DNA from: Paramesorhizobium sp049065735
GTDB taxonomy: Bacteria; Pseudomonadota; Alphaproteobacteria; Rhizobiales; Rhizobiaceae
Direction of reading: 5' to 3'
DNA length: 64,000 bases
Assembly (NCBI RefSeq): GCF_049065735.1
Contig: NZ_JBAKHD010000004.1
Coordinates: forward strand, 186,001 to 250,000
Below, piece by piece: positions 1 through 7,712 of this stretch. Within the stretch, counting starts at the first letter, position 1; each line of letters begins with the position of its first letter. The notes beneath the pieces were generated by a model. It did not search any database. It saw only the letters and a list, made by a program, of their open reading frames with translations, and had not been told where the DNA came from. The position numbers and the translations under genes are program-made.

Positions 1-360
1 GGCCCCCGTGCTTTTTTTCAGTCCTCTCAACGCATCCCCCGGCTTTTATTTCCGGGGCGGCTGGACCGACCCGGACGGGTTGTTTTTTGAGGGCAAAAAC
101 CCTTTCGACTCTGTTTCGCATGATCTTTGTCGCGTCATGCGTGACTCCGAAAACCTGCACCGATTCCCGGATTTCCATGCTTCACAAGGAGGCAAATTAT
201 TGGGGTTATTAATGGTTTTTTAACCAATCCGCAATCCTGCAGGGAAGGGACAGTTGTTGGGAGTTAGATTATGCGCGTATAGATAGCATGTATGTGCGCC
301 CGCAACCATACAGTCGGCGTGCAAGATTTCCATGAATTTATCGCTGTTAGAGGTCTTATC
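1..360. other. Non-coding start of window
   Basis: I see no convincing gene here. The first bases end in a T-run and may be the tail of a terminator belonging to a gene outside the window. A small hairpin (CCCCGG arms, about 36-56) follows. Bases about 118-185 look like a degraded relative of the dispersed palindrome that starts gcatgatc, found in better copies elsewhere in the window. A 71-codon open frame at 8-223 has no ribosome binding site and no recognisable sequence, so I do not call it. Confidence 0.4.
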
Positions 361-1755
361 ATGCGTAAAAATCTTCCCCAAAAGGACGCGAAAATCGGGG
401 CTGATCCGGCATCCACCTGGATACCTCTCTCGGAGTTGTCTCGCGCGCCCTGGATACCTGTCATTTCCATGACGCTCACAGACCCGCCTTCCAAGGCGCC
501 GGAGGGGGATACATATCTCGTGCCGACGGGCGCCACCGGCGTTTGGGCTAACCAAGTGGGCATGCTCGCCCAATGGCATGGCGAATGGACCTTTGCCAAG
601 CCGGCGGAAGGACATGGTATCAGCCTGCCGGACGGCCGGATATTCGAGCTGGTGGGTGGCACATATATTGAGAAAATCGCCATCGACGTGCAATCGGGCA
701 AATGGGTTTATGCCGAAGATACGAGCACAGCCGTCAACTCGGTCGTCGTAAATCCGGTGCCTGCAGTGACGGCTTTGGCGCCTGGGCTCACGCTGCGGGT
801 CAAGGTGAAGAACTCGAACACCGGCAAGACCAGGATCACCGTGGGCGATTTTCCCGCGATGGATCTCGTTCGGCTCGACGGTTCACCGCTGTTTGACAGC
901 GATCTCGTCGCGGGCGGTATTCACGATGTGGTTTATGACGGGACGAAGTTCCAGTTGCAGAATACATCCGGTACGCCGCAACTGCGCAGGAATATCAATC
1001 TCTATGTCAATGGCACGATTGGCAACGATGCAAACGATGGCAGTGCAAACGATGCCGACCACGCGATGGCGACGATACAAGGAGCTGTTAATAGAGCCTT
1101 TTCGTATGGTTCAAGCACGTACACCGTCACGATCCGTGTCGCTGACGGCTCTTATACCGCGGTTGCTATTCCTGCACCACAGACAGGACCACAAGGCGGC
1201 CCAATTCTGCGTATCATTGGCAATACTACGAATCCATCGACAGTTGTGGTGAATGGCGGTGCGGGGAATGCCTTTGCTGTGTCAGGCCCCAACACCGTTA
1301 CAGTGTCTGGCATCCGAGCCCAGACTGACCCCAATGGAGGAAGAGGCTTTTTCGCTTTTCAATCGTCCACCCTCTTGGTTTCGCAGTGCGAAACGGGAGA
1401 TAGCGGTACCGCAGCATTCCATGCTAGCGGAGGTGCGGAGCTTACGATAAGGGATCATAGGTTTGCTGGTAACCCAGGTGAGTATATGTATTTTGCTCAA
1501 CTGGGTGGATGGATCCGTCTTACCGGGACGCAGACGATTGTAACGACGATTGACAAGCTTAGCGTCTGCGCGGAGGCGTACTGGTGCGGCATCATTTCGA
1601 CGGAAATTGCTAATTTCGTCAATCCTGAGAAAGTCACTGCCGGTAATCGTTATATCGCCGATAGGAACGCAGTCATTGATTCGGGAGGTCGCGGCCCGGA
1701 TTTCTTTCCCGGTGTTATTGCGGGCGTAAAGACGGCCGGAGGCCAATATCAATGA
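361..1755 (+). CDS. DUF2793 / beta-helix phage tail-like protein
   Basis: Probable phage tail or fibre-type protein of about 464 residues. The N-terminal part has the flavour of DUF2793 proteins of rhizobial phages and gene transfer agents: a DPP-x-APEGD-x-YLV stretch, then GATGVWANQ and a WHGEWTF segment. The second half, from about residue 215, starts LYVNGTIGNDAND and continues with short beta-strand repeats typical of right-handed beta-helix (pectate lyase-like) tail spikes. The start at 361 is chosen because AGAGG lies 7 bases upstream; an in-frame ATG at 292 has no such site. No other phage gene is visible, so this is an orphan or the edge of a prophage lying to the left. Role in the cell is unknown. 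Confidence 0.7.
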   Translation: MRKNLPQKDAKIGADPASTWIPLSELSRAPWIPVISMTLTDPPSKAPEGDTYLVPTGATGVWANQVGMLAQWHGEWTFAKPAEGHGISLPDGRIFELVGGTYIEKIAIDVQSGKWVYAEDTSTAVNSVVVNPVPAVTALAPGLTLRVKVKNSNTGKTRITVGDFPAMDLVRLDGSPLFDSDLVAGGIHDVVYDGTKFQLQNTSGTPQLRRNINLYVNGTIGNDANDGSANDADHAMATIQGAVNRAFSYGSSTYTVTIRVADGSYTAVAIPAPQTGPQGGPILRIIGNTTNPSTVVVNGGAGNAFAVSGPNTVTVSGIRAQTDPNGGRGFFAFQSSTLLVSQCETGDSGTAAFHASGGAELTIRDHRFAGNPGEYMYFAQLGGWIRLTGTQTIVTTIDKLSVCAEAYWCGIISTEIANFVNPEKVTAGNRYIADRNAVIDSGGRGPDFFPGVIAGVKTAGGQYQ

Positions 1756-1764
1756 TAACCTCGC

Positions 1765-3597
1765 TTATACCCTCATCCGCACATAAGCCCCCGGCGCGTC
1801 ATCGATAATATCCGGATCGCCTTCCATGAAACGCCGCGCGGATACCCTCTTCGGGCTCCGCGCGTCGATCCATTCCTGCCAATGCGGCCACCAGGAGCCG
1901 GCGTGCTCCTCCGCCTTCGCCAGCCAGTCGCCATAGCCGCCTTCGGGCTTGTCACCCGTCCAATACTGATATTTCCTCCGCTCGGGCGGGTTGACGACGC
2001 CGGCGATGTGGCCGGATCCGGCAAGCACGAAAGTGACGTCGCCGCCGAAGCATTGGCTGCCGGTGAAAACCGAAAGCGCAGGCGAGATGTGGTCGTCCCG
2101 CGCGGCGAGGCTGTAGAGGGGAATGTCAATGTCCGCGAGGGAAATCTTGTATCCCGCCAGTTCCATCTCGCCGCGCGAAAGCCGGTTTTCGAGATAGCAA
2201 TTGCGAAGATAGAAGGAATGGTTGGCCGCGCTCATGCGCGTGGCGTCGGCGTTCCAATAGAGAAGGTCGAAGGGGACAGGTCCTTTTCCTTTCATGTAAT
2301 TGTTAACGACATAAGGCCAGATGAGATCGCTTGATCGCAACATATTGAAAACGCCGAGCATTTTCGTTCCGTCGAGATAGCCGTTCTTGCGCATGGCTTC
2401 CTCCAGCGCGCGCACCTGCTCATCATCCACAAAGACCTTCAGATCCCCTGCATGCTCGAAATCCACCTGTGTTGTGAGCAGCGTTGCGGTGCGGATGCGC
2501 TTATCGCCCCGCTTCGCCATCAGGGCGAGCGCGGCGGCAAGGAGCGTGCCGCCGACGCAATAGCCGATGGCGTTGATGTCGCGCTCGCCGGTTCGCCTCT
2601 CGATCGTGTCGAGCGCGAAAAATATGCCCTCTTCGATATAGGCCTCCCAGCCCTTGTTCGCATGGCGCGCATCGGGATTGACCCAGGAGATGACGAACAC
2701 CGTATGGCCTTGCCCCACCAGCCAGCGGATAAAGGATTTCTCCGGCGTCAGGTCGAGAATATAATATTTGTTGATCCAGGGCGGGCAGATGAGGAGAGGG
2801 CGCTTGAACACCTCGTCCGTGGCAGGGGTATATTGGATGATTTCCGCCAGCTCATTGCGCGCCACCACCTTGCCCGGCGTCACCGCCACATTCTCGCCCA
2901 GCCGGAAATGGCTGTGATCCGCCTGGCGCAGCCGCAGATCGCCATTGCCGGCGATGATATCCTCGGTCAGCATCCGCATGCCGTTGACAAGGTTCACGCC
3001 GCTGGAGGCGACCGTTTCCTTGAAGAGCTCCGGATTAGTAAAGACAAAATTGGCGGGCGAGGCAGCGCTGACGAACTGGCGCACATAAAACGCCGCCTTG
3101 CGCTTGGTGTGTTCGTCCAGCCCTTCGGTTTTTTCGACGAGGTCGGCGGCCCATTTGCCGGTAACCAGCCAGGCCTGCTTCAGGAAATCGAAGAAGGCGT
3201 TCCGTGACCAGTCCTCGTCCTGAAAGCGCTTGTCGCGGGGATCGGGTGTGGCGACGGGCTCGACGGTTTCTCCAGCCATGCGGCGGACGGAATTCGTCCA
3301 GAGGGTGAGGAAGGTAGAAAAGAGGAGCGTCTGGGCTTCGAGTGTTCTGGCCGGGTCGGCGAGCCAATATTCAGTGAGCTTCGAAAGCGTCCTCACCATA
3401 TCGCCCAGCGGCTCGCCGGGATCGTCGCTGCGCAAGCCGTTTTCGCGCGGCTCGATCCAGGCGGCGGCGGCTTTTCCCGCCTGCTCCACCATGCGCGCGA
3501 GGTTGAGCGTGAAGCTGCCGAAATCCTTGATCAGATATTCATTGAAGGAAAATGCGTCAGCCGAATGGTTGCCGCCGCGATTCCCGGTATCAGCCAT
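1765..3597 (-). CDS. phaC: Class I poly(3-hydroxyalkanoate) synthase
   Basis: Polymerises (R)-3-hydroxyacyl-CoA into storage polyester on the surface of cytoplasmic granules. The 610-residue length fits class I PhaC. The N-terminal PhaC domain covers about residues 80-260 and is followed by an alpha/beta hydrolase core. The lipase-like box reads GYCVGG with the catalytic Cys at about 347; the other triad members are visible as the Asp in AARDDHISP (about 501-502) and the His in GSGHIAG (about 530). It ends 9 bases from the convergent tail-like gene. No phaA, phaB or phaR is next to it. It is divergent from a lipoprotein gene, with 106 bp between. Confidence 0.95.
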   Translation of the reverse strand: MADTGNRGGNHSADAFSFNEYLIKDFGSFTLNLARMVEQAGKAAAAWIEPRENGLRSDDPGEPLGDMVRTLSKLTEYWLADPARTLEAQTLLFSTFLTLWTNSVRRMAGETVEPVATPDPRDKRFQDEDWSRNAFFDFLKQAWLVTGKWAADLVEKTEGLDEHTKRKAAFYVRQFVSAASPANFVFTNPELFKETVASSGVNLVNGMRMLTEDIIAGNGDLRLRQADHSHFRLGENVAVTPGKVVARNELAEIIQYTPATDEVFKRPLLICPPWINKYYILDLTPEKSFIRWLVGQGHTVFVISWVNPDARHANKGWEAYIEEGIFFALDTIERRTGERDINAIGYCVGGTLLAAALALMAKRGDKRIRTATLLTTQVDFEHAGDLKVFVDDEQVRALEEAMRKNGYLDGTKMLGVFNMLRSSDLIWPYVVNNYMKGKGPVPFDLLYWNADATRMSAANHSFYLRNCYLENRLSRGEMELAGYKISLADIDIPLYSLAARDDHISPALSVFTGSQCFGGDVTFVLAGSGHIAGVVNPPERRKYQYWTGDKPEGGYGDWLAKAEEHAGSWWPHWQEWIDARSPKRVSARRFMEGDPDIIDDAPGAYVRMRV

Positions 3598-3625
3598 GAC
3601 GTCCCACTTCCTACGGCCCCTCTTA

Positions 3626-3654
3626 TTGACATAGTATGTTGAGTTGCGGATACC
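3626..3654 (+). promoter_or_regulatory. Candidate sigma-70 promoter for lipoprotein gene
   Basis: TTGACA at 3626-3631 is followed after 17 bases by GATACC at 3649-3654. The -35 box is perfect and the -10 box moderate. It would start transcription near 3660, about 45 bases before the lipoprotein ATG at 3704. Found by eye only. Confidence 0.4.
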
Positions 3655-3703
3655 GATTCAACACCGAAAGATTAGGCCGCCATCGTTACAGGGGTAAGAT
3701 ATC

Positions 3704-4048
3704 ATGTCACGGCACATCAGGCTGTCCGGCCGCTTCATTCTGATATCGCTCGTGCTGGCGGGGCTTTCGGCCTGCGCGCGCGGGCCCGAGTTCGAGGGGA
3801 CGCCTCAGGCCGGCGCATCGAATACCGGCACATGGCCCACTTTCGCCAAGACGCCGCAGGGCGCAACGACGCAATTCTCGACGCAGGATGTGCAGAACCT
3901 GAAGTCGCAGCTCGAATCGGAGCAGAGCCAGCAGCGGACCATGCCTGCCCCGCCGCCGGTGAGCCAGGCGCAGGTCGATGCCCAGCGCAAGCAGGCGCAG
4001 GAAGAGGCGGCACGGACGCTCAAGGAGATCGAGACGGAGAGCAATTAA
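3704..4048 (+). CDS. Small hypothetical lipoprotein
   Basis: A 114-residue protein with a signal peptide ending in a lipobox: Leu-Ser-Ala-Cys places the lipidated Cys at residue 24 after a hydrophobic run (residues 11-21). The mature part is short, rich in Gln, Ala, Pro and Glu, and looks partly disordered with a helical C-terminal half (about 60-112). No catalytic motif is visible. It stands alone between phaC (divergent) and the aminotransferase, and a terminator-like hairpin follows at 4169. I do not recognise a function; an envelope-associated structural role is a guess. Confidence 0.75.
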   Translation: MSRHIRLSGRFILISLVLAGLSACARGPEFEGTPQAGASNTGTWPTFAKTPQGATTQFSTQDVQNLKSQLESEQSQQRTMPAPPPVSQAQVDAQRKQAQEEAARTLKEIETESN

Positions 4049-4168
4049 GCGCGGGAGATCATATCATCCCTCTAGCTGCATGAACGCCGCAGCTGGCATA
4101 TTATTGCGGCATTGCCACTTCTCGTGAAATAATCCTTCCCTTAACGATCAACAGATCGACCCTTTCCG

Positions 4169-4198
4169 CGAACCGGTGTATAGCCGGTTCGTATTTTT
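4169..4198 (+). terminator. Intrinsic terminator-like hairpin
   Basis: CGAACCGG (4169-4176), a 7-base loop and CCGGTTCG (4184-4191) form a perfect 8-bp stem followed by a T-rich tail (tattttt). It probably ends the lipoprotein transcript. It lies only about 25 bases before the aminotransferase ATG, so it could also sit in that gene's leader. Confidence 0.55.
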
Positions 4199-4222
4199 CA
4201 ACCCGCACCGGAACCAACGACA

Positions 4223-5443
4223 ATGTCTGAAGAGTTTCACAAAATCCGCCGCTTGCCGACCTACGTCTTCGAACAGGTGAATCGCCTGAAGGCCAGTGCG
4301 CGAGCCGCCGGTGCAGACATTATCGATTTGGGAATGGGCAATCCCGACCTGCCGACGCCAAAGGGCATTGTCGACAAGCTTTGCGAGGCGGTGCAAGACC
4401 CGCGCACGCACCGCTATTCGGCTTCCAAGGGCATTCCCGGCCTTCGCCGCGCGCAGGCGCAATATTATGCGCGCCGCTTCGGCGTGAAGCTCAATCCCGA
4501 CACGCAAGTCGTCGCGACGCTCGGCTCCAAGGAAGGCTTCGCCAACATGGCGCAGGCGATCACCGCGCCGGGCGATGTCGTGCTCTGCCCCGATCCGACC
4601 TATCCGATCCATGCCTTCGGCTTCATCATGTCCGGCGGCGTCATCCGCTCGATCCAGGCGAAGCCCGACGATAATTTCATCCCTACGCTGGAGCGCGCGG
4701 TTCGCCATTCGATCCCGAAGCCGCTGGCGCTGATCCTCAGCTATCCATCGAACCCGACCGCGCATATCGCCACGCTCGATTTCTACAAGGATGTGGTCGC
4801 CTTCGCGCGCAAGCACGACATCATCATCCTTTCCGACCTTGCCTATTCGGAAATCTATTTCGACGACACGCCGCCCCCCTCCGTGCTGCAGGTGCCGGGC
4901 GCGATGGATGTGGCCGTCGAATTTACCTCCATGTCGAAGACCTTCTCCATGCCGGGCTGGCGCATGGGCTTTGCCGTCGGCAATGAGCGGCTCATTGCGG
5001 CGCTGACACGGGTGAAGTCCTATCTCGACTATGGCGCGTTCACGCCGATTCAGGTGGCGGCGACCGCCGCGCTCAATGGCGACGGTTCCGACATCGCGGA
5101 AGTGCGCTCCGTCTACAAGCGCCGCCGCGACGTGCTGGTGGAAAGCTTCGGCCGGGCAGGGTGGGAAATCCCGTCCCCGGCGGCGACGATGTTCGCCTGG
5201 GCGCCGATCCCCGAGCGCTTCCGCAAGATGGGCTCGCTCGAATTCTCGAAGCTGCTGATCGAACTGGCGGATGTGGCCGTCGCGCCCGGCGTCGGCTTCG
5301 GCGAGCATGGCGACGATTACGTCCGTATCGCGCTGGTTGAGAACGAGCACCGCATCCGGCAGGCGGCACGCAATATCAAGCGCTTCCTTGCCACCAGGGA
5401 AGAAAATCTGCACAACGTCATTCCGCTCGAGGCGCGCCGCTGA
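4223..5443 (+). CDS. Class I/II aminotransferase, AlaC-like
   Basis: PLP-dependent aminotransferase of fold type I, 406 residues, full length. The family signature SMSKTFSMPGWRMGF is present and its Lys (residue 239) should bind PLP. SYPSNPTA (about 173-180) and SDLAYSE (about 204-210) match the cofactor-binding Asn and Asp/Tyr region. The sequence resembles alanine-forming transaminases of the AlaC group and aspartate/LL-diaminopimelate aminotransferases; the exact amino donor cannot be told from sequence. It sits 49 bp upstream of hom on the same strand, which favours a role in amino-acid metabolism linked to the aspartate family. Gene symbol withheld because substrate is uncertain. Confidence 0.85.
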   Translation: MSEEFHKIRRLPTYVFEQVNRLKASARAAGADIIDLGMGNPDLPTPKGIVDKLCEAVQDPRTHRYSASKGIPGLRRAQAQYYARRFGVKLNPDTQVVATLGSKEGFANMAQAITAPGDVVLCPDPTYPIHAFGFIMSGGVIRSIQAKPDDNFIPTLERAVRHSIPKPLALILSYPSNPTAHIATLDFYKDVVAFARKHDIIILSDLAYSEIYFDDTPPPSVLQVPGAMDVAVEFTSMSKTFSMPGWRMGFAVGNERLIAALTRVKSYLDYGAFTPIQVAATAALNGDGSDIAEVRSVYKRRRDVLVESFGRAGWEIPSPAATMFAWAPIPERFRKMGSLEFSKLLIELADVAVAPGVGFGEHGDDYVRIALVENEHRIRQAARNIKRFLATREENLHNVIPLEARR

Positions 5444-5492
5444 TCGCGGCGTGCCTTACCCATACTTAAGAGAATAGTTTCGAGGCACGATC

Positions 5493-6809
5493 ATGACAGA
5501 TGCATTGCGGATCGGCGTTGCCGGGCTCGGCACCGTGGGCGGTTCGGTTTTGCGCATTTTGCGCGACAAGGCCGAGATGCTGACCCGCCAATGCGGCAAG
5601 GAACTGGTCGTGACATCCGTTTCGGCCCGCGACCCCTCGCGCGACCGCGGGATCGATCTTTCGTCCGTCGAGTGGTTCGAGGACCCGGTCGCGCTGGCCA
5701 ATTCCGATGGCATCGATGTGTTCGTCGAGTTGATGGGCGGCGAGGACGGCCCTGCCAAGGCGGCCGTGGAAGCGGCGCTCAAGGCCGGCCATCATGTGGT
5801 GACGGCCAACAAGGCGCTGCTGGCGAAACATGGCGTGGCGCTGGCGGAGATTGCCGAGGACAAGGGCGTGCTCCTCAATTTCGAGGCGGCGGTGGCAGGC
5901 GGCATACCGGTCATCAAGGCCATGCGCGAATCGTTGACTGGCAACACTGTGTCGCGCGTCTACGGCATCATGAACGGCACCTGCAATTATATCCTGACGC
6001 GGATGTGGGACGAGGGCATTTCCTTCGAGGAATGCCTGAAGGATGCGCAGCGGCTGGGTTATGCCGAGGCGGACCCGACATTCGACATCGAGGGCAATGA
6101 CACGGCGCACAAGCTGGCGCTGCTAACGAGCCTCGCCTTCGGCACGCAAATCGCAGCCGACGATATTTATCTCGAAGGCATCAGCAACATCTCGCTCGCC
6201 GACATCCATGCCGCCGACGAGCTGGGCTACCGCATCAAGCTCCTGGGCGTCGCGCAGAAGACCGACACCGGCATCGAGCAGCGTGTGCATCCGACCATGG
6301 TGCCGACCTCGTCGGTCATCGCGCAGGTGCACGGTGTGACCAATGCGGTGGCGATCGAAACCGACCTTTTGGGCGAGCTTCTCCTCTCCGGCCCAGGCGC
6401 GGGTGGCAATGCGACGGCCTCGGCTGTGATCGGAGACATCGCCGACATCGCCAAGAGCCGCCCCGGTTTCCAGCACGGCCCGGTATTCGGCACCCCCGCC
6501 AAGGCTTTGAAGCCCTACAAACAGGCACAAATGCGCTCCCATGCGGGCGGCTATTTCATCCGTCTGACGGTGGAAGACCGCACCGGCGTCTTCGCGGCCA
6601 TTGCCAAGCGCATGGCGGAGAACGACATCTCGCTCGAATCCATCGTCCAGCGCCCGCCGATGGAAACGGCGGACAAGAGCACCAAGACCGTGATCCTCGT
6701 AACGCACGAGACGACGGAAGCCGCAGTGAAGAAGGCGCTTGACGCCATCCTTGACGACGGCCATCTCGTGGATAAGCCGCAGATGATCAGGATCGAGCGG
6801 GCGGGATGA
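5493..6809 (+). CDS. hom: Homoserine dehydrogenase
   Basis: Reduces aspartate semialdehyde to homoserine with NAD(P)H, the branch point to threonine and methionine. The 438-residue protein starts with a Rossmann motif (GVAGLGTVGGS, about residues 6-16). The catalytic domain carries the family stretch GIMNGTCNYIL (about 158-168). A C-terminal ACT domain begins near LTVEDRTGVFAAIAK and probably senses threonine. GAGG stands 7 bases before the ATG. Downstream genes glpX and recJ are separated from it by a toxin-antitoxin pair and an ABC-F gene. Full length; no anomalies. Confidence 0.96.
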   Translation: MTDALRIGVAGLGTVGGSVLRILRDKAEMLTRQCGKELVVTSVSARDPSRDRGIDLSSVEWFEDPVALANSDGIDVFVELMGGEDGPAKAAVEAALKAGHHVVTANKALLAKHGVALAEIAEDKGVLLNFEAAVAGGIPVIKAMRESLTGNTVSRVYGIMNGTCNYILTRMWDEGISFEECLKDAQRLGYAEADPTFDIEGNDTAHKLALLTSLAFGTQIAADDIYLEGISNISLADIHAADELGYRIKLLGVAQKTDTGIEQRVHPTMVPTSSVIAQVHGVTNAVAIETDLLGELLLSGPGAGGNATASAVIGDIADIAKSRPGFQHGPVFGTPAKALKPYKQAQMRSHAGGYFIRLTVEDRTGVFAAIAKRMAENDISLESIVQRPPMETADKSTKTVILVTHETTEAAVKKALDAILDDGHLVDKPQMIRIERAG

Positions 6810-6831
6810 GGCGCCACGCCGAACCGACGCG

Positions 6832-7161
6832 TCAGTCGTATATATCCCGACGATTACCGATTTCGATAACAAGGATGACCAAACGGTTATCCTGTATGTC
6901 GCATATGATCCGAAAGTCGCCCACACGGTACCGCCAGAAGGTTCCAAGTTTTGGACCTTTCAGGGCTTTGCCTATCTGACGGGGATTCGAGAGTGGGAGA
7001 ATTCTCGTTCGAAGAAAAGTTGTAATTCGCTTGGCTTCCACGGAGCCAATTTTTGACAATTGTTTTTCAGCGGTTTCCGATAGCTCAATCTGCCAGGCTA
7101 AGCCGTTTTTCCACTTCGTTGAGTGAAGAAACCTGCTCTTGCCCGGCGCGTATACGCTCAA
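6832..7161 (-). CDS. RelE/ParE-family toxin (start codon uncertain)
   Basis: RelE-superfamily toxin, which as a family are ribosome-dependent mRNA endonucleases or gyrase poisons. The core begins LAWQIELSETAEKQLSKI and ends with WRYRVGDFRIICDI and VIEIGNRRDIYD, matching the usual RelE ending. A family-length protein (89 residues) would start at 7101-7099, but that codon reads TTA, not a normal start. The only standard start upstream in frame is a TTG at 7161, giving a 20-residue N-terminal addition and a 77-bp overlap with the antitoxin gene. Translation may be coupled to the antitoxin, or the start may have been lost. It partners the antitoxin at 7085-7318. Confidence 0.75.
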   Translation of the reverse strand: MSVYAPGKSRFLHSTKWKNGLAWQIELSETAEKQLSKIGSVEAKRITTFLRTRILPLSNPRQIGKALKGPKLGTFWRYRVGDFRIICDIQDNRLVILVIEIGNRRDIYD

Positions 7162-7318
7162 GCGTCTTTTCCGCGCGATAAACGTCTTCCATTTCCGTCA
7201 GATATTCGTCGAGAGCCTCGCGAATATGAAAGGAGGTCGGGTGTCCTGTCTGTGCGGACAGGGCCTCCAACCGCTCCAAGGTTTCTTCCGGAAGCCTGAT
7301 GGCCGTGTGCTTACTCAT
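7085..7318 (-). CDS. Ribbon-helix-helix antitoxin of RelE-type pair
   Basis: A 77-residue antitoxin. The N-terminus (KHTAIRLPEETLERLEALS) is a ribbon-helix-helix DNA-binding segment of the CopG/RelB type; TSFHIREALDEYL is its second helix. The C-terminal half is helical and charged, as expected for the toxin-wrapping arm. It overlaps the toxin frame. Antitoxins of this kind repress their own operon, and a promoter with an imperfect inverted repeat lies directly upstream. Confidence 0.85.
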   Translation of the reverse strand: MSKHTAIRLPEETLERLEALSAQTGHPTSFHIREALDEYLTEMEDVYRAEKTLERIRAGQEQVSSLNEVEKRLSLAD

Positions 7319-7319
7319 A

Positions 7320-7375
7320 GGTTTTACCCCGAATTAGGTGTAAACCAGTATAGGCGACGAGCGCTATTCTGTCGA
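7320..7375 (-). promoter_or_regulatory. Promoter/operator of toxin-antitoxin pair
   Basis: Reading the minus strand, TCGACA (7375-7370) and TATACT (7352-7347) are separated by 17 bases, a good sigma-70 promoter. Between the -10 box and the antitoxin ATG an imperfect inverted repeat (GGTTT arms, 7320-7346) could be the autorepression operator. Read by eye; no binding data. Confidence 0.45.
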
Positions 7376-7498
7376 TTCGGTTGAGCGCAGCCGCAGCAGC
7401 CGCACTTGCGAGACGCAGGCGCCTTTGTTAGAAATGCAAAGCGGGGTACAACTCCGCAAGTTTATGGAAGCGACAAGAACAGGAAGGAGGGCTGTGCA

Positions 7499-7561
7499 AT
7501 GTATGTGACGCGTCACGATCACCAGCGTCAGCATGGCCCCGATTACGCCCTGCATAAGTAA
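7499..7561 (+). CDS. Candidate 20-aa leader peptide upstream of ABC-F
   Basis: ATG at 7499 is preceded at 8 bases by AGGAAGGAGG (7481-7490), one of the strongest Shine-Dalgarno sequences in the window. The 20-codon frame begins MYVTRHDH and ends ALHK with a TAA. Its stop codon falls inside a hairpin (7548-7571) that competes with a second hairpin (7570-7605). That layout resembles the regulatory upstream ORFs of antibiotic-responsive ABC-F genes. It could also be a chance ORF. No similarity to a known peptide is recognised. Confidence 0.4.
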   Translation: MYVTRHDHQRQHGPDYALHK

Positions 7562-7605
7562 TTGTGCAGGGCAGAAAATGACTGACATCGCTCATCTTTT
7601 CTGCC
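7548..7605 (+). promoter_or_regulatory. Overlapping hairpins, possible attenuator
   Basis: Hairpin 1 pairs CCCTGCA (7548-7554) with TGCAGGG (7565-7571) around the stop codon of the leader ORF. Hairpin 2 pairs GGCAGAAAA-TGA (7570-7581) with TCATCTTTTCTGCC (7592-7605, bulged). They share bases 7570-7571 and so compete at their edges. Hairpin 2 is followed by only a short T-run, so it is not a textbook terminator. The arrangement is suggestive of ribosome-controlled attenuation but unproven. Confidence 0.35.
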
Positions 7606-7712
7606 TTTCCTGAAGGCGCGGCTTGTTGCCGTTGCCGGACATTTCGCCAGCACGGTTGCTCAAGCGGTTTTGAAACCGGACAGCCACGCCTGGCAGAATC
7701 GGGCAGATTGCC

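Larger units (their letters stand above)
7319..7712. other. 394-bp gap: TA promoter and ABC-F leader
   Basis: The left part holds the promoter region of the antitoxin (minus strand). The right part holds a 20-codon ORF with a strong ribosome binding site and two overlapping hairpins in front of the ABC-F gene; these are listed separately. A small CGGTTT/AAACCG inverted repeat lies near 7660-7673. Confidence 0.6.

Noticed and set aside
8..223. 71-codon frame at the window start
   Set aside because: No ribosome binding site, no family likeness, and part of it lies in degraded repeat sequence.
4148..5413. Minus-strand frame of 421 codons opposite the aminotransferase
   Set aside because: Antisense shadow; the aminotransferase has all family motifs on the plus strand.
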